DNA from: Lacinutrix sp. WUR7
GTDB lineage: Bacteria > Bacteroidota > Bacteroidia > Flavobacteriales > Flavobacteriaceae
Assembly: GCF_016864015.1 (NCBI RefSeq)
Contig: NZ_CP045067.1
Location: 1,957,001-2,021,000, forward strand
DNA: 64,000 nucleotides
Reading direction: 5' to 3'
How positions within the stretch are numbered: position 1 is the stretch's first letter; the number at the start of each line of letters is the position of its first letter. The notes under the pieces are model-generated. The model worked only from the letters and a program-made list of their open reading frames with translations, did not search any database and had not been told where the DNA came from. Position numbers and translations under genes: made by a program. This document shows, in pieces, positions 9,277 through 17,036 of the stretch.

Positions 9277-9779
9277 TTAGATTTTCTGCTGAATATTATG
9301 GTTACTAAAACACATAGTATAATAGTAAATATACTTGAGAATAACGTTTTTTGAAGCACTAAAATTATTTTTGAAAAGTTAAATATTTCTAAAAGGAATA
9401 ATAGGAAGTGATGTATTACTGTAAGGATACTTATATAGGTTAATCTTGGTCCAAATTCTACCTGATTAAATTTAATAGTTTGATGCTCATAAACAGCACC
9501 AAAACAAAATTTTAAAACCGCTGGTCTTATAAAAGCAATGGTTACACAAGCTGCTGCATGCATACCACCAGAATCTAGAAACATGTCTATGGTAATACCT
9601 AATAGAAAACTTAAAAGAAGAAATAGCATCCTGTTGTTTTTTACAGGAAATAAAAGGATGAACAGAATATATGGGTATGGGTTTATATAACCTAAAAAAT
9701 TAATATGTGAAAGCACTAATACTTGTGCTAAGACTAATAGAATAAACCGAATGGCGTTTGAAGAAATTATACTATTCAT
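9273..9779 (-). CDS. mreD: Rod shape-determining protein MreD
   Basis: This is a 168-residue hydrophobic protein with about five predicted membrane helices and few soluble stretches, which fits MreD, the membrane scaffold linking MreC to the RodA/PBP2 pair. MreD sequences are poorly conserved, so the call leans on size, topology and position. It overlaps mreC by 8 bp upstream and mrdA by 4 bp downstream, inside an unbroken cell-shape operon. Confidence 0.88.
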   Translation of the reverse strand: MNSIISSNAIRFILLVLAQVLVLSHINFLGYINPYPYILFILLFPVKNNRMLFLLLSFLLGITIDMFLDSGGMHAAACVTIAFIRPAVLKFCFGAVYEHQTIKFNQVEFGPRLTYISILTVIHHFLLFLLEIFNFSKIILVLQKTLFSSIFTIILCVLVTIIFSRKSK

Positions 9780-10593
9780 CCACAGGATTTATTAAGTTAT
9801 TAATTTCTTTAGCATCTTTATTTTCAATAACGTACACATGTTCAATAGTAGTCATGTCATTAAATAGTGCCACGTTTATTTCGTAGAAATCTTCGGCAGC
9901 ATCTAGCTTAAAATCTTTGATTATACCAACCGGAACTCCTTTTGGGAAAATTGCAGAACGACCAGAAGTTATTATTGTATCTCCTTGAATAGGTTTTGCC
10001 TTAGAAGGAATATCTACCAATTGCACCAATTCTGGTGATTTGCCATTCCATTTTAAAGTACCAAAGTCGTTGGTTCTTTTTAGTTGTGCGCTAATCTTAC
10101 TTTTCGTATTTAAAATAGAAAGTACTGTTGCATATTTTGTGCTGGTATGGTCTATAATGCCTAAAATTCCTTTAGAAGTAATCACACCAAAATCTTGTTT
10201 AATACTATCGCGTTTTCCTTTGTCAATAAGTAAAATATTCGTGCTAAATGTATAATTGTTTTTTATTACAATTGCAGGAGTGAAGTTGTATACAGACGTA
10301 TAAGAAATACTGTCTAAAAAGCTAGTTTTTATTTCTTTATCTAAATTAAATAATGCAGATTTTAATTTGTTGTTTTCTTCTTGAAGTAGAATGTTTTGTT
10401 CTTTTAAACCAAAATACTGACTAATATTATTTGCTTTACTATAAATACCTCCAGATAGAAAATTTGCAGAGTTTACAAACTTACTTTTTTGGTATGAATG
10501 ATTTTGAATGGTAAAAACAAAGGATATAGCAAACAGCAATATAAATAACAAAAACGATTTGTTACGTAGTATAAAATTAACTATTTGCTGCAT
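9772..10593 (-). CDS. mreC: Rod shape-determining protein MreC
   Basis: This is a 273-residue protein with one N-terminal transmembrane helix (about 13-30), a heptad-rich coiled coil (about 62-90) and the periplasmic beta domain of MreC (VIKNNYTFSTNILLIDKG, FGVITSKGILGIIDHTS, DTIITSGRSAIFPKGVPVG). MreC activates PBP2 in the elongasome. The gene starts 19 bp after mreB and overlaps mreD by 8 bp. Confidence 0.94.
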   Translation of the reverse strand: MQQIVNFILRNKSFLLFILLFAISFVFTIQNHSYQKSKFVNSANFLSGGIYSKANNISQYFGLKEQNILLQEENNKLKSALFNLDKEIKTSFLDSISYTSVYNFTPAIVIKNNYTFSTNILLIDKGKRDSIKQDFGVITSKGILGIIDHTSTKYATVLSILNTKSKISAQLKRTNDFGTLKWNGKSPELVQLVDIPSKAKPIQGDTIITSGRSAIFPKGVPVGIIKDFKLDAAEDFYEINVALFNDMTTIEHVYVIENKDAKEINNLINPVDE

Positions 10594-10612
10594 GATTTAA
10601 TGGGTGTTACTC

Positions 10613-11641
10613 TTATTTAATCAATACGCTTTTGTATTTAGCTAAGTTTTTAAGGGTAATTCCTGTACCACGAACTACAGCACGTAATGGGTCTTCTGCA
10701 ATGTAAACAGGTAAATCTGTTTTTTGAGAAAGACGTTTGTCTAAACCACGTAACATAGATCCTCCACCTGCAAGATAGATTCCAGTGTTGTAAATATCTG
10801 CTGCTAATTCTGGTGGTGTTTGCGATAAGGTTTCCATTACAGCATCTTCAATACGTAAAATAGATTTATCTAAAGCTTTTGCAATTTCACGATACGATAT
10901 TTGTACTTGTTTTGGTTTTCCGGTAAGTAAATCACGACCTTGAACACTCATGTCTTCTGGTGGAAGGTCTAAATCTTCCGTTGCAGCACCAATTTGAATT
11001 TTAATTTTTTCAGCAGTACGTTCTCCAACATATAAATTGTGTTGTGTACGCATGTAGTAAATAATATCGTTTGTAAATACATCACCTGCAATTTTTACAG
11101 ATTTATCACAAACAATTCCACCAAGAGCAATTACTGCAATTTCTGTGGTACCACCTCCAATATCGACAATCATGTTTCCTTTTGGTTGCATAATGTCTAC
11201 ACCAATACCAATTGCTGCAGCCATTGGTTCGTGTATTAAATATACTTCTTTACCGTTTACACGTTCTGCACTTTCTTTTACAGCACGCATTTCCACTTCT
11301 GTAATCCCAGAAGGAATACAAATTACCATACGTAAAGCAGGAGTAAAAAGTTTCTTTTTTAAAGCTGGAATGTTCTTAATGAACATGCTTATCATTTGCT
11401 CTGAAGCATCAAAATCTGCAATTACACCATCTTTTAATGGTCTAATGGTTTTAATGTTTTCATGCGTTTTCCCTTGCATCATACTGGCTTCTTTACCAAC
11501 AGCAATAATTTTTCCTGTTATTCTATCTCTAGCAACTATGGATGGACTGTCTACAACAACTTTGTCATTATGAATAATTAAAGTGTTTGCAGTTCCTAAA
11601 TCTATTGCAATCTCTTCGGTTAAGAAGTCAAAAAATCCCAT
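10613..11641 (-). CDS. mreB: Actin-like cell-shape protein MreB
   Basis: MreB forms membrane-bound filaments that organise the elongasome. The 342-residue protein has the actin-fold nucleotide motifs: phosphate 1 (AIDLGTANTLI near 11), phosphate 2 (MIVDIGGGTTEIAV near 160) and the adenosine motif (IYLAGGGSMLRGL near 290). It opens with an amphipathic stretch, MGFFDFLTEEIAI. It is the first gene of the five-gene cell-shape operon and follows purH on the same strand after a 223-bp gap that holds two small palindromes. Confidence 0.96.
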   Translation of the reverse strand: MGFFDFLTEEIAIDLGTANTLIIHNDKVVVDSPSIVARDRITGKIIAVGKEASMMQGKTHENIKTIRPLKDGVIADFDASEQMISMFIKNIPALKKKLFTPALRMVICIPSGITEVEMRAVKESAERVNGKEVYLIHEPMAAAIGIGVDIMQPKGNMIVDIGGGTTEIAVIALGGIVCDKSVKIAGDVFTNDIIYYMRTQHNLYVGERTAEKIKIQIGAATEDLDLPPEDMSVQGRDLLTGKPKQVQISYREIAKALDKSILRIEDAVMETLSQTPPELAADIYNTGIYLAGGGSMLRGLDKRLSQKTDLPVYIAEDPLRAVVRGTGITLKNLAKYKSVLIK

Positions 11642-11784
11642 TCTTTATTTAATTATGTACGTTAAAAAATCACATCTCGTAAAGGTAGTAAAACTCTTTC
11701 TAAATTTGATTTTAAAATTAATGTTTTAATCGTTGAAAATCTACACGATTAAATGTAGATTTTCAAGGATTTATTTAAGCTTTT

Positions 11785-11806
11785 AATTCTCGCTTTCGCG
11801 GAAATT
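11785..11806. repeat. Intergenic palindromic repeat (purH-mreB gap)
   Basis: An imperfect palindrome, AATTCTCGC - TTTC - GCGGAAATT, with a 4-nt loop. Its loop and GC core match the other copies of the family listed here. Confidence 0.6.
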
Positions 11807-11843
11807 ATATTGCTTTTTTTTATGTTTCTCAATTTACTATGAG

Positions 11844-11863
11844 ATTCCCACTTTTTTGGGAAT
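11844..11863. repeat. Intergenic palindromic repeat just after purH
   Basis: A perfect ATTCCCA / TGGGAAT inverted repeat with a 6-nt loop, 1 bp beyond the purH stop. No T-run follows on the minus strand, so it is not a standard terminator. It shares the ATTCC..GGAAT ends of the repeat family. Confidence 0.65.
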
Positions 11864-11864
11864 G

Positions 11865-13397
11865 TTAATGTTTAAAATGTCTAGTTCCTGTAAAAACCAT
11901 AGCAACATTATTGGCATTACAATAATCGATGCTTAGTTGGTCTTTTATAGAACCTCCTGGTTGAATTACAGCAGTAACTCCTGCGTTTTTAGCAATCTCT
12001 ACACAATCTGGAAACGGGAAAAAGGCATCACTTGCCATTACAGCTCCTTGTAAATCGAAATTAAAAGATTGTGCTTTATGTATGGCTTGATTTAAAGCAT
12101 CTACACGACTTGTTTGTCCTGTTCCGCTAGCACATAATTGTTTGCCTTTTACTAAAACAATAGTGTTCGATTTGGTGTGTTTGCAAATTTTAGATGCAAA
12201 GATTAAATCATCTAACTCGTTTTGCGTTGGTTTATTGTTTGTTGTATCTTTTAAATCTGCAAGCGTATCTGTTTTAGAATTTCTTTCTTGTACTAAAACA
12301 CCATTTAAACATGTTCTTACTGTAGTTTGTGGGAAATCAAAATCTTTTAAAATAAGTAAGATTCTATTCTTCTTTCCTTTTAGTATTTCTAAAGCTTCCG
12401 CAGAAAATGAAGGCGCAATAACTACCTCACAAAATAACTTATGAATTTCTTCAGCAGTAGCTTTATCTATTTCGGTATTGCTAATTAAAACACCACCAAA
12501 AGCAGAAACTGGATCTCCAGCTAAAGCATCTACATAAGCATCAAGAATTGTTTCACGTTGTGCAAATCCGCAAGCATTATTATGTTTTAAAACCGCAAAA
12601 GTTGGTGCTTCACCTTTAAACTCGTTGATTAAATTTACAGCAGCATCTACATCTAAAAGATTGTTGTAGCTTAATTCTTTACCGTGAAGTTTCGTGAATA
12701 TTTCATCAAAATCACCAAAGAAAAATCCTTTTTGATGTGGGTTTTCACCATAACGTAAAACTTTACCTTGCGTTTCGCTAAGTTTAAAAGAAGCGATCTC
12801 ATGGTTTTTGTTGAAGTAATTGAAAATAGCAGCATCGTAGTGCGAAGAAACATTAAAAGCTTTTGCTGCAAATCGTTTTCTATCTGCTTCTGTTAAGCTT
12901 CCGTTTTTCTCTGTGATTAATTCTAAAAACTCTGAATAATCATCTACCGAAGAAACGCAAATGACATCTGCATAATTTTTTGCAGCTGCACGAATTAGAG
13001 AAATTCCTCCAATATCAATTTTTTCAATAATGTCTTGTTCGCTTGCTCCAGAAGCAACGGTTTTTTCAAACGGATATAAATCTACAATTACCACATCAAT
13101 TTGCGGAATATTGTATTCTTCCATTTCTGCAACATCACCATTGTGGTTTTGTCTGTTTAAAATACCTCCAAAAACCTTTGGGTGTAATGTTTTTACGCGT
13201 CCGCCAAGAATAGAAGGATAAGAAGTTACGTCTTCTACAGGAACTACTTCTATACCTAAATCAGTAATAAATTTTTCTGTTCCACCAGTAGAATAGATCG
13301 TTACGCCTTGGCTATTTAATTGTTTTACAATTGGTTCTAAGCCATCTTTACTAAAAACGGAAATTAGAGCCGATTTAATTGTTTTTGTATTACTCAT
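11865..13397 (-). CDS. purH: Bifunctional AICAR transformylase / IMP cyclohydrolase PurH
   Basis: PurH carries out the last two steps of de novo purine synthesis, AICAR formylation and closure to IMP. The 510-residue product has an N-terminal cyclohydrolase domain (YSTGGTEKFITDLG, LGGRVKTLHPKVFGG) and a C-terminal transformylase domain (AVLKHNNACGFA near 275, with the catalytic K-H region, and a C-terminal VAMVFTGTRHFKH). An in-frame GTT-to-ATG extension to 13421 exists, but it runs into a likely promoter element, and MSNTKTIKSALISV from the ATG at 13397 is the natural start. Confidence 0.96.
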   Translation of the reverse strand: MSNTKTIKSALISVFSKDGLEPIVKQLNSQGVTIYSTGGTEKFITDLGIEVVPVEDVTSYPSILGGRVKTLHPKVFGGILNRQNHNGDVAEMEEYNIPQIDVVIVDLYPFEKTVASGASEQDIIEKIDIGGISLIRAAAKNYADVICVSSVDDYSEFLELITEKNGSLTEADRKRFAAKAFNVSSHYDAAIFNYFNKNHEIASFKLSETQGKVLRYGENPHQKGFFFGDFDEIFTKLHGKELSYNNLLDVDAAVNLINEFKGEAPTFAVLKHNNACGFAQRETILDAYVDALAGDPVSAFGGVLISNTEIDKATAEEIHKLFCEVVIAPSFSAEALEILKGKKNRILLILKDFDFPQTTVRTCLNGVLVQERNSKTDTLADLKDTTNNKPTQNELDDLIFASKICKHTKSNTIVLVKGKQLCASGTGQTSRVDALNQAIHKAQSFNFDLQGAVMASDAFFPFPDCVEIAKNAGVTAVIQPGGSIKDQLSIDYCNANNVAMVFTGTRHFKH

Positions 13398-13418
13398 TGT
13401 TGTTGTGTTGTTTGGCTG

Positions 13419-13426
13419 CAAAAATA
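13419..13426 (-). promoter_or_regulatory. Candidate purH promoter -7 element
   Basis: The minus strand reads TATTTTTG (TAnnTTTG), 22 bp before the chosen purH ATG. This supports the shorter start. The -33 element is not clear. Confidence 0.4.
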
Positions 13427-13593
13427 GGAATATAAAGTGCTTTTACTAAGTGAAATTACATTTGTTTTTTCAACTAAAAGACGGAGTTATTAACATCTCT
13501 ATTCTAATAATTTGTTTTCATTTATTTGTAACAAATAATATATAAAAACGTCTTACCTTTATATCACTTTAAAAAAGTATAATATTTCTATAT

Positions 13594-14847
13594 ATGTTAT
13601 TGTATTTACGTCTCTTTAAAGAGAGTTTTTCGTTTGCTATTAGTGCCTTGACAAATAATAAGTTACGGACATTCTTGTCCTTGCTTGGTGTTACTATTGG
13701 GATATTTTCCATTATAGCAGTTTTGGCAGCAGTAGATTCTTTGAAAAACGATATTAAAGGAAGTATTAGTTCCTTAGATAATAGTACGCTATATATTATG
13801 CGTTTTTCCTTTGGACCATCAACCATTCCGCAATGGAAAAGAGAACAGTTTCCAGATGTTTCTTATGAAGAATTTCAGTTTATAGAAGATAAAATTCCAA
13901 ATGTAGGAGCGGCATCTTTTTCGTTAAATGTAAATCCAGAAACGATTAAATATGATGGAGCTTCTGTTGAAAATGTAGAAATAGCTGCTGTAACTAGCGG
14001 TTATTATGATATTGAAAGTTTACAAATAGGCGAAGGACGTTTTTTTAATGAATCGGAATCTAATTCTGGTTCGCCAGTAGTGGTTTTAGGAGATGAAATA
14101 GCAAGTAGTTTATTTGGTAATTTAGATCCTATCGGAAAAATTGTTAGGCTTTACGGAAGAAAATTTACTGTCATTGGTGTCCTTGAAAAACAAGGCTCTG
14201 GTTTGTTTGGAGGTTCCAAAGATACCGCAGCAATTTTACCTGTGAATTTTGTACGAAGACTTTTAGGAGATAATAATAAAAGAGCTTTTCCTGCCATTGT
14301 TGTAAAACCAGAACCTGGAGTAGACTTGTCGGAGTTTAACGCTGTAATAGCACAAGGGTTACGAAACTTTAGAGGATTGAAAGCAGGAGAGGAAAACAAC
14401 TTTTTTGTAAACGAGTTGCAAGGTTTTACCGATTTAATAGATAATATAACAGGACAATTAAATTTTATGGGTTGGATTATTAGTGGTTTTTCGCTTTTAG
14501 TTGGTGGATTTGGTATTGCTAATATTATGTTTGTTAGTGTAAAAGAGAGAACGAATTTAATTGGAATTCAAAAATCATTAGGAGCGAAAAACAGATTCAT
14601 TATGTTTCAGTTTTTGTTTGAAGCAGTAATTTTAGCTGTCATTGGTGGTTTGGTTGGTTTGTTTTTAGTTTGGCTAGTATCTATATTAATGACGCAGCTT
14701 ACCGATAGCTTTGAGTTTGTCTTGTCTTATGGTAATATGTTTCTAGGTTTTATACTCTCTACCATTATTGGTTTAGTTTCTGGAGTTATTCCTGCACTTT
14801 CAGCATCTAAATTAGATCCTGTAGAAGCGATTAGAACTGGAATGTAA
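13594..14847 (+). CDS. ABC transporter permease (FtsX/MacB type)
   Basis: This is a 417-residue inner-membrane protein with the MacB layout: one N-terminal helix (TFLSLLGVTIGIFSIIAVLAA, about 27-47), a large periplasmic domain (about 50-285) and three C-terminal helices in an FtsX domain (NIMFVSVKERTNLIGIQKSLGA then VSGVIPALSASKLDPVEAIR at the end). Such permeases pair with an ATPase and act in efflux or mechanotransmission. No ATPase gene is adjacent, so the partner must be encoded elsewhere. The substrate cannot be inferred. A strong terminator follows. Confidence 0.88.
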   Translation: MLLYLRLFKESFSFAISALTNNKLRTFLSLLGVTIGIFSIIAVLAAVDSLKNDIKGSISSLDNSTLYIMRFSFGPSTIPQWKREQFPDVSYEEFQFIEDKIPNVGAASFSLNVNPETIKYDGASVENVEIAAVTSGYYDIESLQIGEGRFFNESESNSGSPVVVLGDEIASSLFGNLDPIGKIVRLYGRKFTVIGVLEKQGSGLFGGSKDTAAILPVNFVRRLLGDNNKRAFPAIVVKPEPGVDLSEFNAVIAQGLRNFRGLKAGEENNFFVNELQGFTDLIDNITGQLNFMGWIISGFSLLVGGFGIANIMFVSVKERTNLIGIQKSLGAKNRFIMFQFLFEAVILAVIGGLVGLFLVWLVSILMTQLTDSFEFVLSYGNMFLGFILSTIIGLVSGVIPALSASKLDPVEAIRTGM

Positions 14848-14881
14848 GTTTTAACTAAGCCTACTTTTAAATTATAAACAC

Positions 14882-14930
14882 AAAAAAAATCCTCAGGTTT
14901 CATTTATAGATGAATCCTGAGGATTTTTTT
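14882..14930. terminator. Bidirectional terminator
   Basis: A long stem, AAATCCTCAGG / CCTGAGGATTT, extended inward by TTCAT/ATGAA around a short loop, with A- and T-runs on the two sides. It lies between two convergent genes. Confidence 0.9.
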
Positions 14931-14949
14931 AATTTTAATTGTTACTCTT

Positions 14950-15405
14950 TTATAAGATCGTAGCTACTTGTGCACAAACGAATTCTAAAAAGCGTTCATC
15001 GGCTACTGTAAAAGGGTCTGGAGTATTAGAGTCTATATCTATTTGACCTAAATTTTCACCATTCACAAAAATAGGAATTACAATTTCTGCTTTTACAGTT
15101 ATGCTACAAGCAATATAATTGTCTTGTGCAGCAACATCGGCTACTACAAAGTTTTCATTGCTAACTGCAACTTGTCCACAAATACCTTTTCCAAAAGGAA
15201 TAATAATATGATCTGTTGGTTCGCCAACGTAAGGTCCTAGCTTTAATTCGTTCTTATCTCCATTTTTAAAATAAAAACCAACCCAATTGTAATAGCTAAT
15301 ATTTTCTTCAAGAAGCGTACAAATAGATAATAATCTGTCGTCAACAGACGTTTCCTTGTTGTTAATTATTGTGGTTATTTGCGGTTTTAATTGCTCTAAA
15401 TTCAT
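14950..15405 (-). CDS. GAF-domain free methionine-(R)-sulfoxide reductase
   Basis: This is a 151-residue single GAF domain. The conserved cysteines seen in free methionine-R-sulfoxide reductases are present in PFGKGICGQVA and DNYIACS, followed by AEIVIPIFVNGENLGQIDID. Enzymes of this family reduce free (R)-methionine sulfoxide using thioredoxin and protect against oxidation. A TTG at 15426 would add seven residues; I prefer the ATG at 15405 (MNLEQLKPQ). The gene is single, convergent with the permease and divergent from xrtF. Confidence 0.85.
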   Translation of the reverse strand: MNLEQLKPQITTIINNKETSVDDRLLSICTLLEENISYYNWVGFYFKNGDKNELKLGPYVGEPTDHIIIPFGKGICGQVAVSNENFVVADVAAQDNYIACSITVKAEIVIPIFVNGENLGQIDIDSNTPDPFTVADERFLEFVCAQVATIL

Positions 15406-15494
15406 TTGTTTAAAAACTTTTGACAAAAGTATTGAAAAACCAATATAATTAATCCCTTTTTACATAAATTTAACCTTGTAAATTAAAAACAATA

Positions 15495-16046
15495 TTGAAG
15501 CAACTTTTTATTAAATACAAGTCTGTTATCCGATTTATCGTAACCTTTTTATTGGTGTACGCTGTTTTAACGGTTGGTTATAAATTCTTTTTACAATTTT
15601 CTTCAGGCGACAAGTATTATCCCGATTACATGACTAATTTGGTAGCAAAGCAAAGTAAAGAAATACTAAACGCTTTAGATTATAGAGTTGTGCTTTTACC
15701 ACACCCAAATGAAGCATCCTTAAAATTAATCATTAATGAAAAATATGTAGCTAGAGTTATAGAAGGTTGTAATTCTGTAAGTATTATTATTTTGTTTATT
15801 TCCTTTATTATCGCGTTTGCAAGTAAATTTAAAACTACAGCAATTTACATATTAGCAGGAAGTGTATTAATTTATATTGCTAATTTGGTTAGAATAGTTA
15901 TTCTGTCCATTGGTCTGTATCATTATCCTTGGCGAAAAGATATTTTACATACGGTGATTTTTCCAGCCATTATTTATGGTATGGTTTGTTTGCTTTGGGT
16001 TATTTGGGTAAATGGTTTTTCTAAAACAAAAAAACAAGATGCATAG
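15495..16046 (+). CDS. xrtF: Exosortase family protein XrtF
   Basis: Exosortases are multi-pass membrane transpeptidases that cut C-terminal sorting signals from surface proteins. This 183-residue protein has about five membrane helices and the expected catalytic set: Cys92 in VIEGCNSVS, Arg133 in NLVRIV and His152 in DILHTVIFPAIIYG. The short length and the adjacent partner match XrtF of flavobacteria. The start is TTG; no ATG is in frame before residue 46, which lies past the first helix. The partner gene overlaps its 3' end by 8 bp. Its substrates are not evident in this window. Confidence 0.9.
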   Translation: MKQLFIKYKSVIRFIVTFLLVYAVLTVGYKFFLQFSSGDKYYPDYMTNLVAKQSKEILNALDYRVVLLPHPNEASLKLIINEKYVARVIEGCNSVSIIILFISFIIAFASKFKTTAIYILAGSVLIYIANLVRIVILSIGLYHYPWRKDILHTVIFPAIIYGMVCLLWVIWVNGFSKTKKQDA

Positions 16047-16467
16047 ACTAGTAAAATATGGTTTGTTGTTGCTTTTAGGTGTTTTACTCATACTAATTAG
16101 AGTATTTGAAGAACAACTTTTTTACGATCCATATTTGTCTTTTTTTAAAAACGACTATTTGTATTTAGATTCGCCAAGACAAGAAACGTTTAAGTTAACC
16201 ATGTTTACCGTTTTACGATATGTTATTAATACCGTAATTTCATTAGCTATTTTATTTGTTCTTTTTAAAGATAAGGGCATCGTTAAATTTTCGGTACTTA
16301 TATACACCATTTCATTAGTTATACTTTTAACATTGTTTCTGTACTTTGTAATAAGTCCGAGGCAAGAAGACTATTATTTGTTTTTTAATGTTAGAAGATT
16401 TTTAATTCAGCCATTAATTTTATTGCTCTTAATTCCTGCCTTTTATAATTATAAAAAACAGGAGTAA
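16039..16467 (+). CDS. Exosortase F system-associated membrane protein
   Basis: This is a 142-residue membrane protein with about four predicted helices, opening MHRLVKYGLLLLLG. The soluble stretch between helices 1 and 2 (VFEEQLFYDPYLSFFKNDY) and the closing RRFLIQPLILLLLIPAFYNY match the family that always follows xrtF in flavobacteria. I start it at the ATG at 16039, overlapping xrtF by 8 bp, instead of the longer frame at 16012, since the overlap implies coupling. The biochemical role is unknown. Confidence 0.87.
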   Translation: MHRLVKYGLLLLLGVLLILIRVFEEQLFYDPYLSFFKNDYLYLDSPRQETFKLTMFTVLRYVINTVISLAILFVLFKDKGIVKFSVLIYTISLVILLTLFLYFVISPRQEDYYLFFNVRRFLIQPLILLLLIPAFYNYKKQE

Positions 16468-16523
16468 TTATTAATGCTTTTGTAAAGCAAGGTTTTAAAT
16501 TTTGTTTTTTGTAATTTTGCCAT

Positions 16524-16937
16524 GTGATAAAACAGATTTTACATAAAAGTTTTTCTATAACATTAGCCTTTTTGGTGTTGTTTTCAACGGTATCTCTTAC
16601 TATTGAAAAGCATTTTTGTGGTGATGTTTTAGTCGATGTTTCTATATTTTCGGAAGGAGAAAATTGTGGTATGAAGACCTTAGAAATCCAAAAAGCTGCT
16701 ATTACCAAAATGAATTGTTGTAAAAATCAAGTAGATGTAGTGCAAGGTCAAAAGGACTTAGCTATAAAAACTTTTGACGATTTAGAATTTGAGCAACAAG
16801 TATTTTTAGCATCCTTTACCTATGCTTATCTTAATCTTTTTGAAGGTCTACCAAAACAAATTATTCCGAATAAAGATTACGCGCCACCAAACATAATTGT
16901 AGATATACAATTAATGAATGATACTTTCCTGATTTGA
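16524..16937 (+). CDS. HYC_CC_PP family protein
   Basis: This is a 137-residue secreted or membrane-anchored protein with one N-terminal hydrophobic segment. It carries the three marks that name the family: His-Phe-Cys (KHFCGD near 33), a Cys-Cys pair (MNCCKN) and Pro-Pro (YAPPNI near the end). The start is GTG at 16524. It lies upstream of a TonB-dependent receptor and a periplasmic HMA protein, a context that points to copper or another soft metal. The Cys residues could bind it, but that is inference. Confidence 0.85.
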   Translation: MIKQILHKSFSITLAFLVLFSTVSLTIEKHFCGDVLVDVSIFSEGENCGMKTLEIQKAAITKMNCCKNQVDVVQGQKDLAIKTFDDLEFEQQVFLASFTYAYLNLFEGLPKQIIPNKDYAPPNIIVDIQLMNDTFLI

Positions 16938-17036
16938 TATATTAAGTGCCTTTTTTTGACTTCAATTTATTTGAAGTAGCTACTTATGCCGAAACCCTTC
17001 CGCATAAAAAAAATAATCTATTACTTAATAAAATAC

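Noticed and set aside
11145-11573. 142-residue open frame on the plus strand
   Set aside because: It lies wholly antisense to mreB, and its sequence follows from the mreB codons. No independent signal.
16391-16708. 105-residue minus-strand frame over the HYC_CC_PP gene
   Set aside because: It is antisense to two well-supported genes and has no family features.
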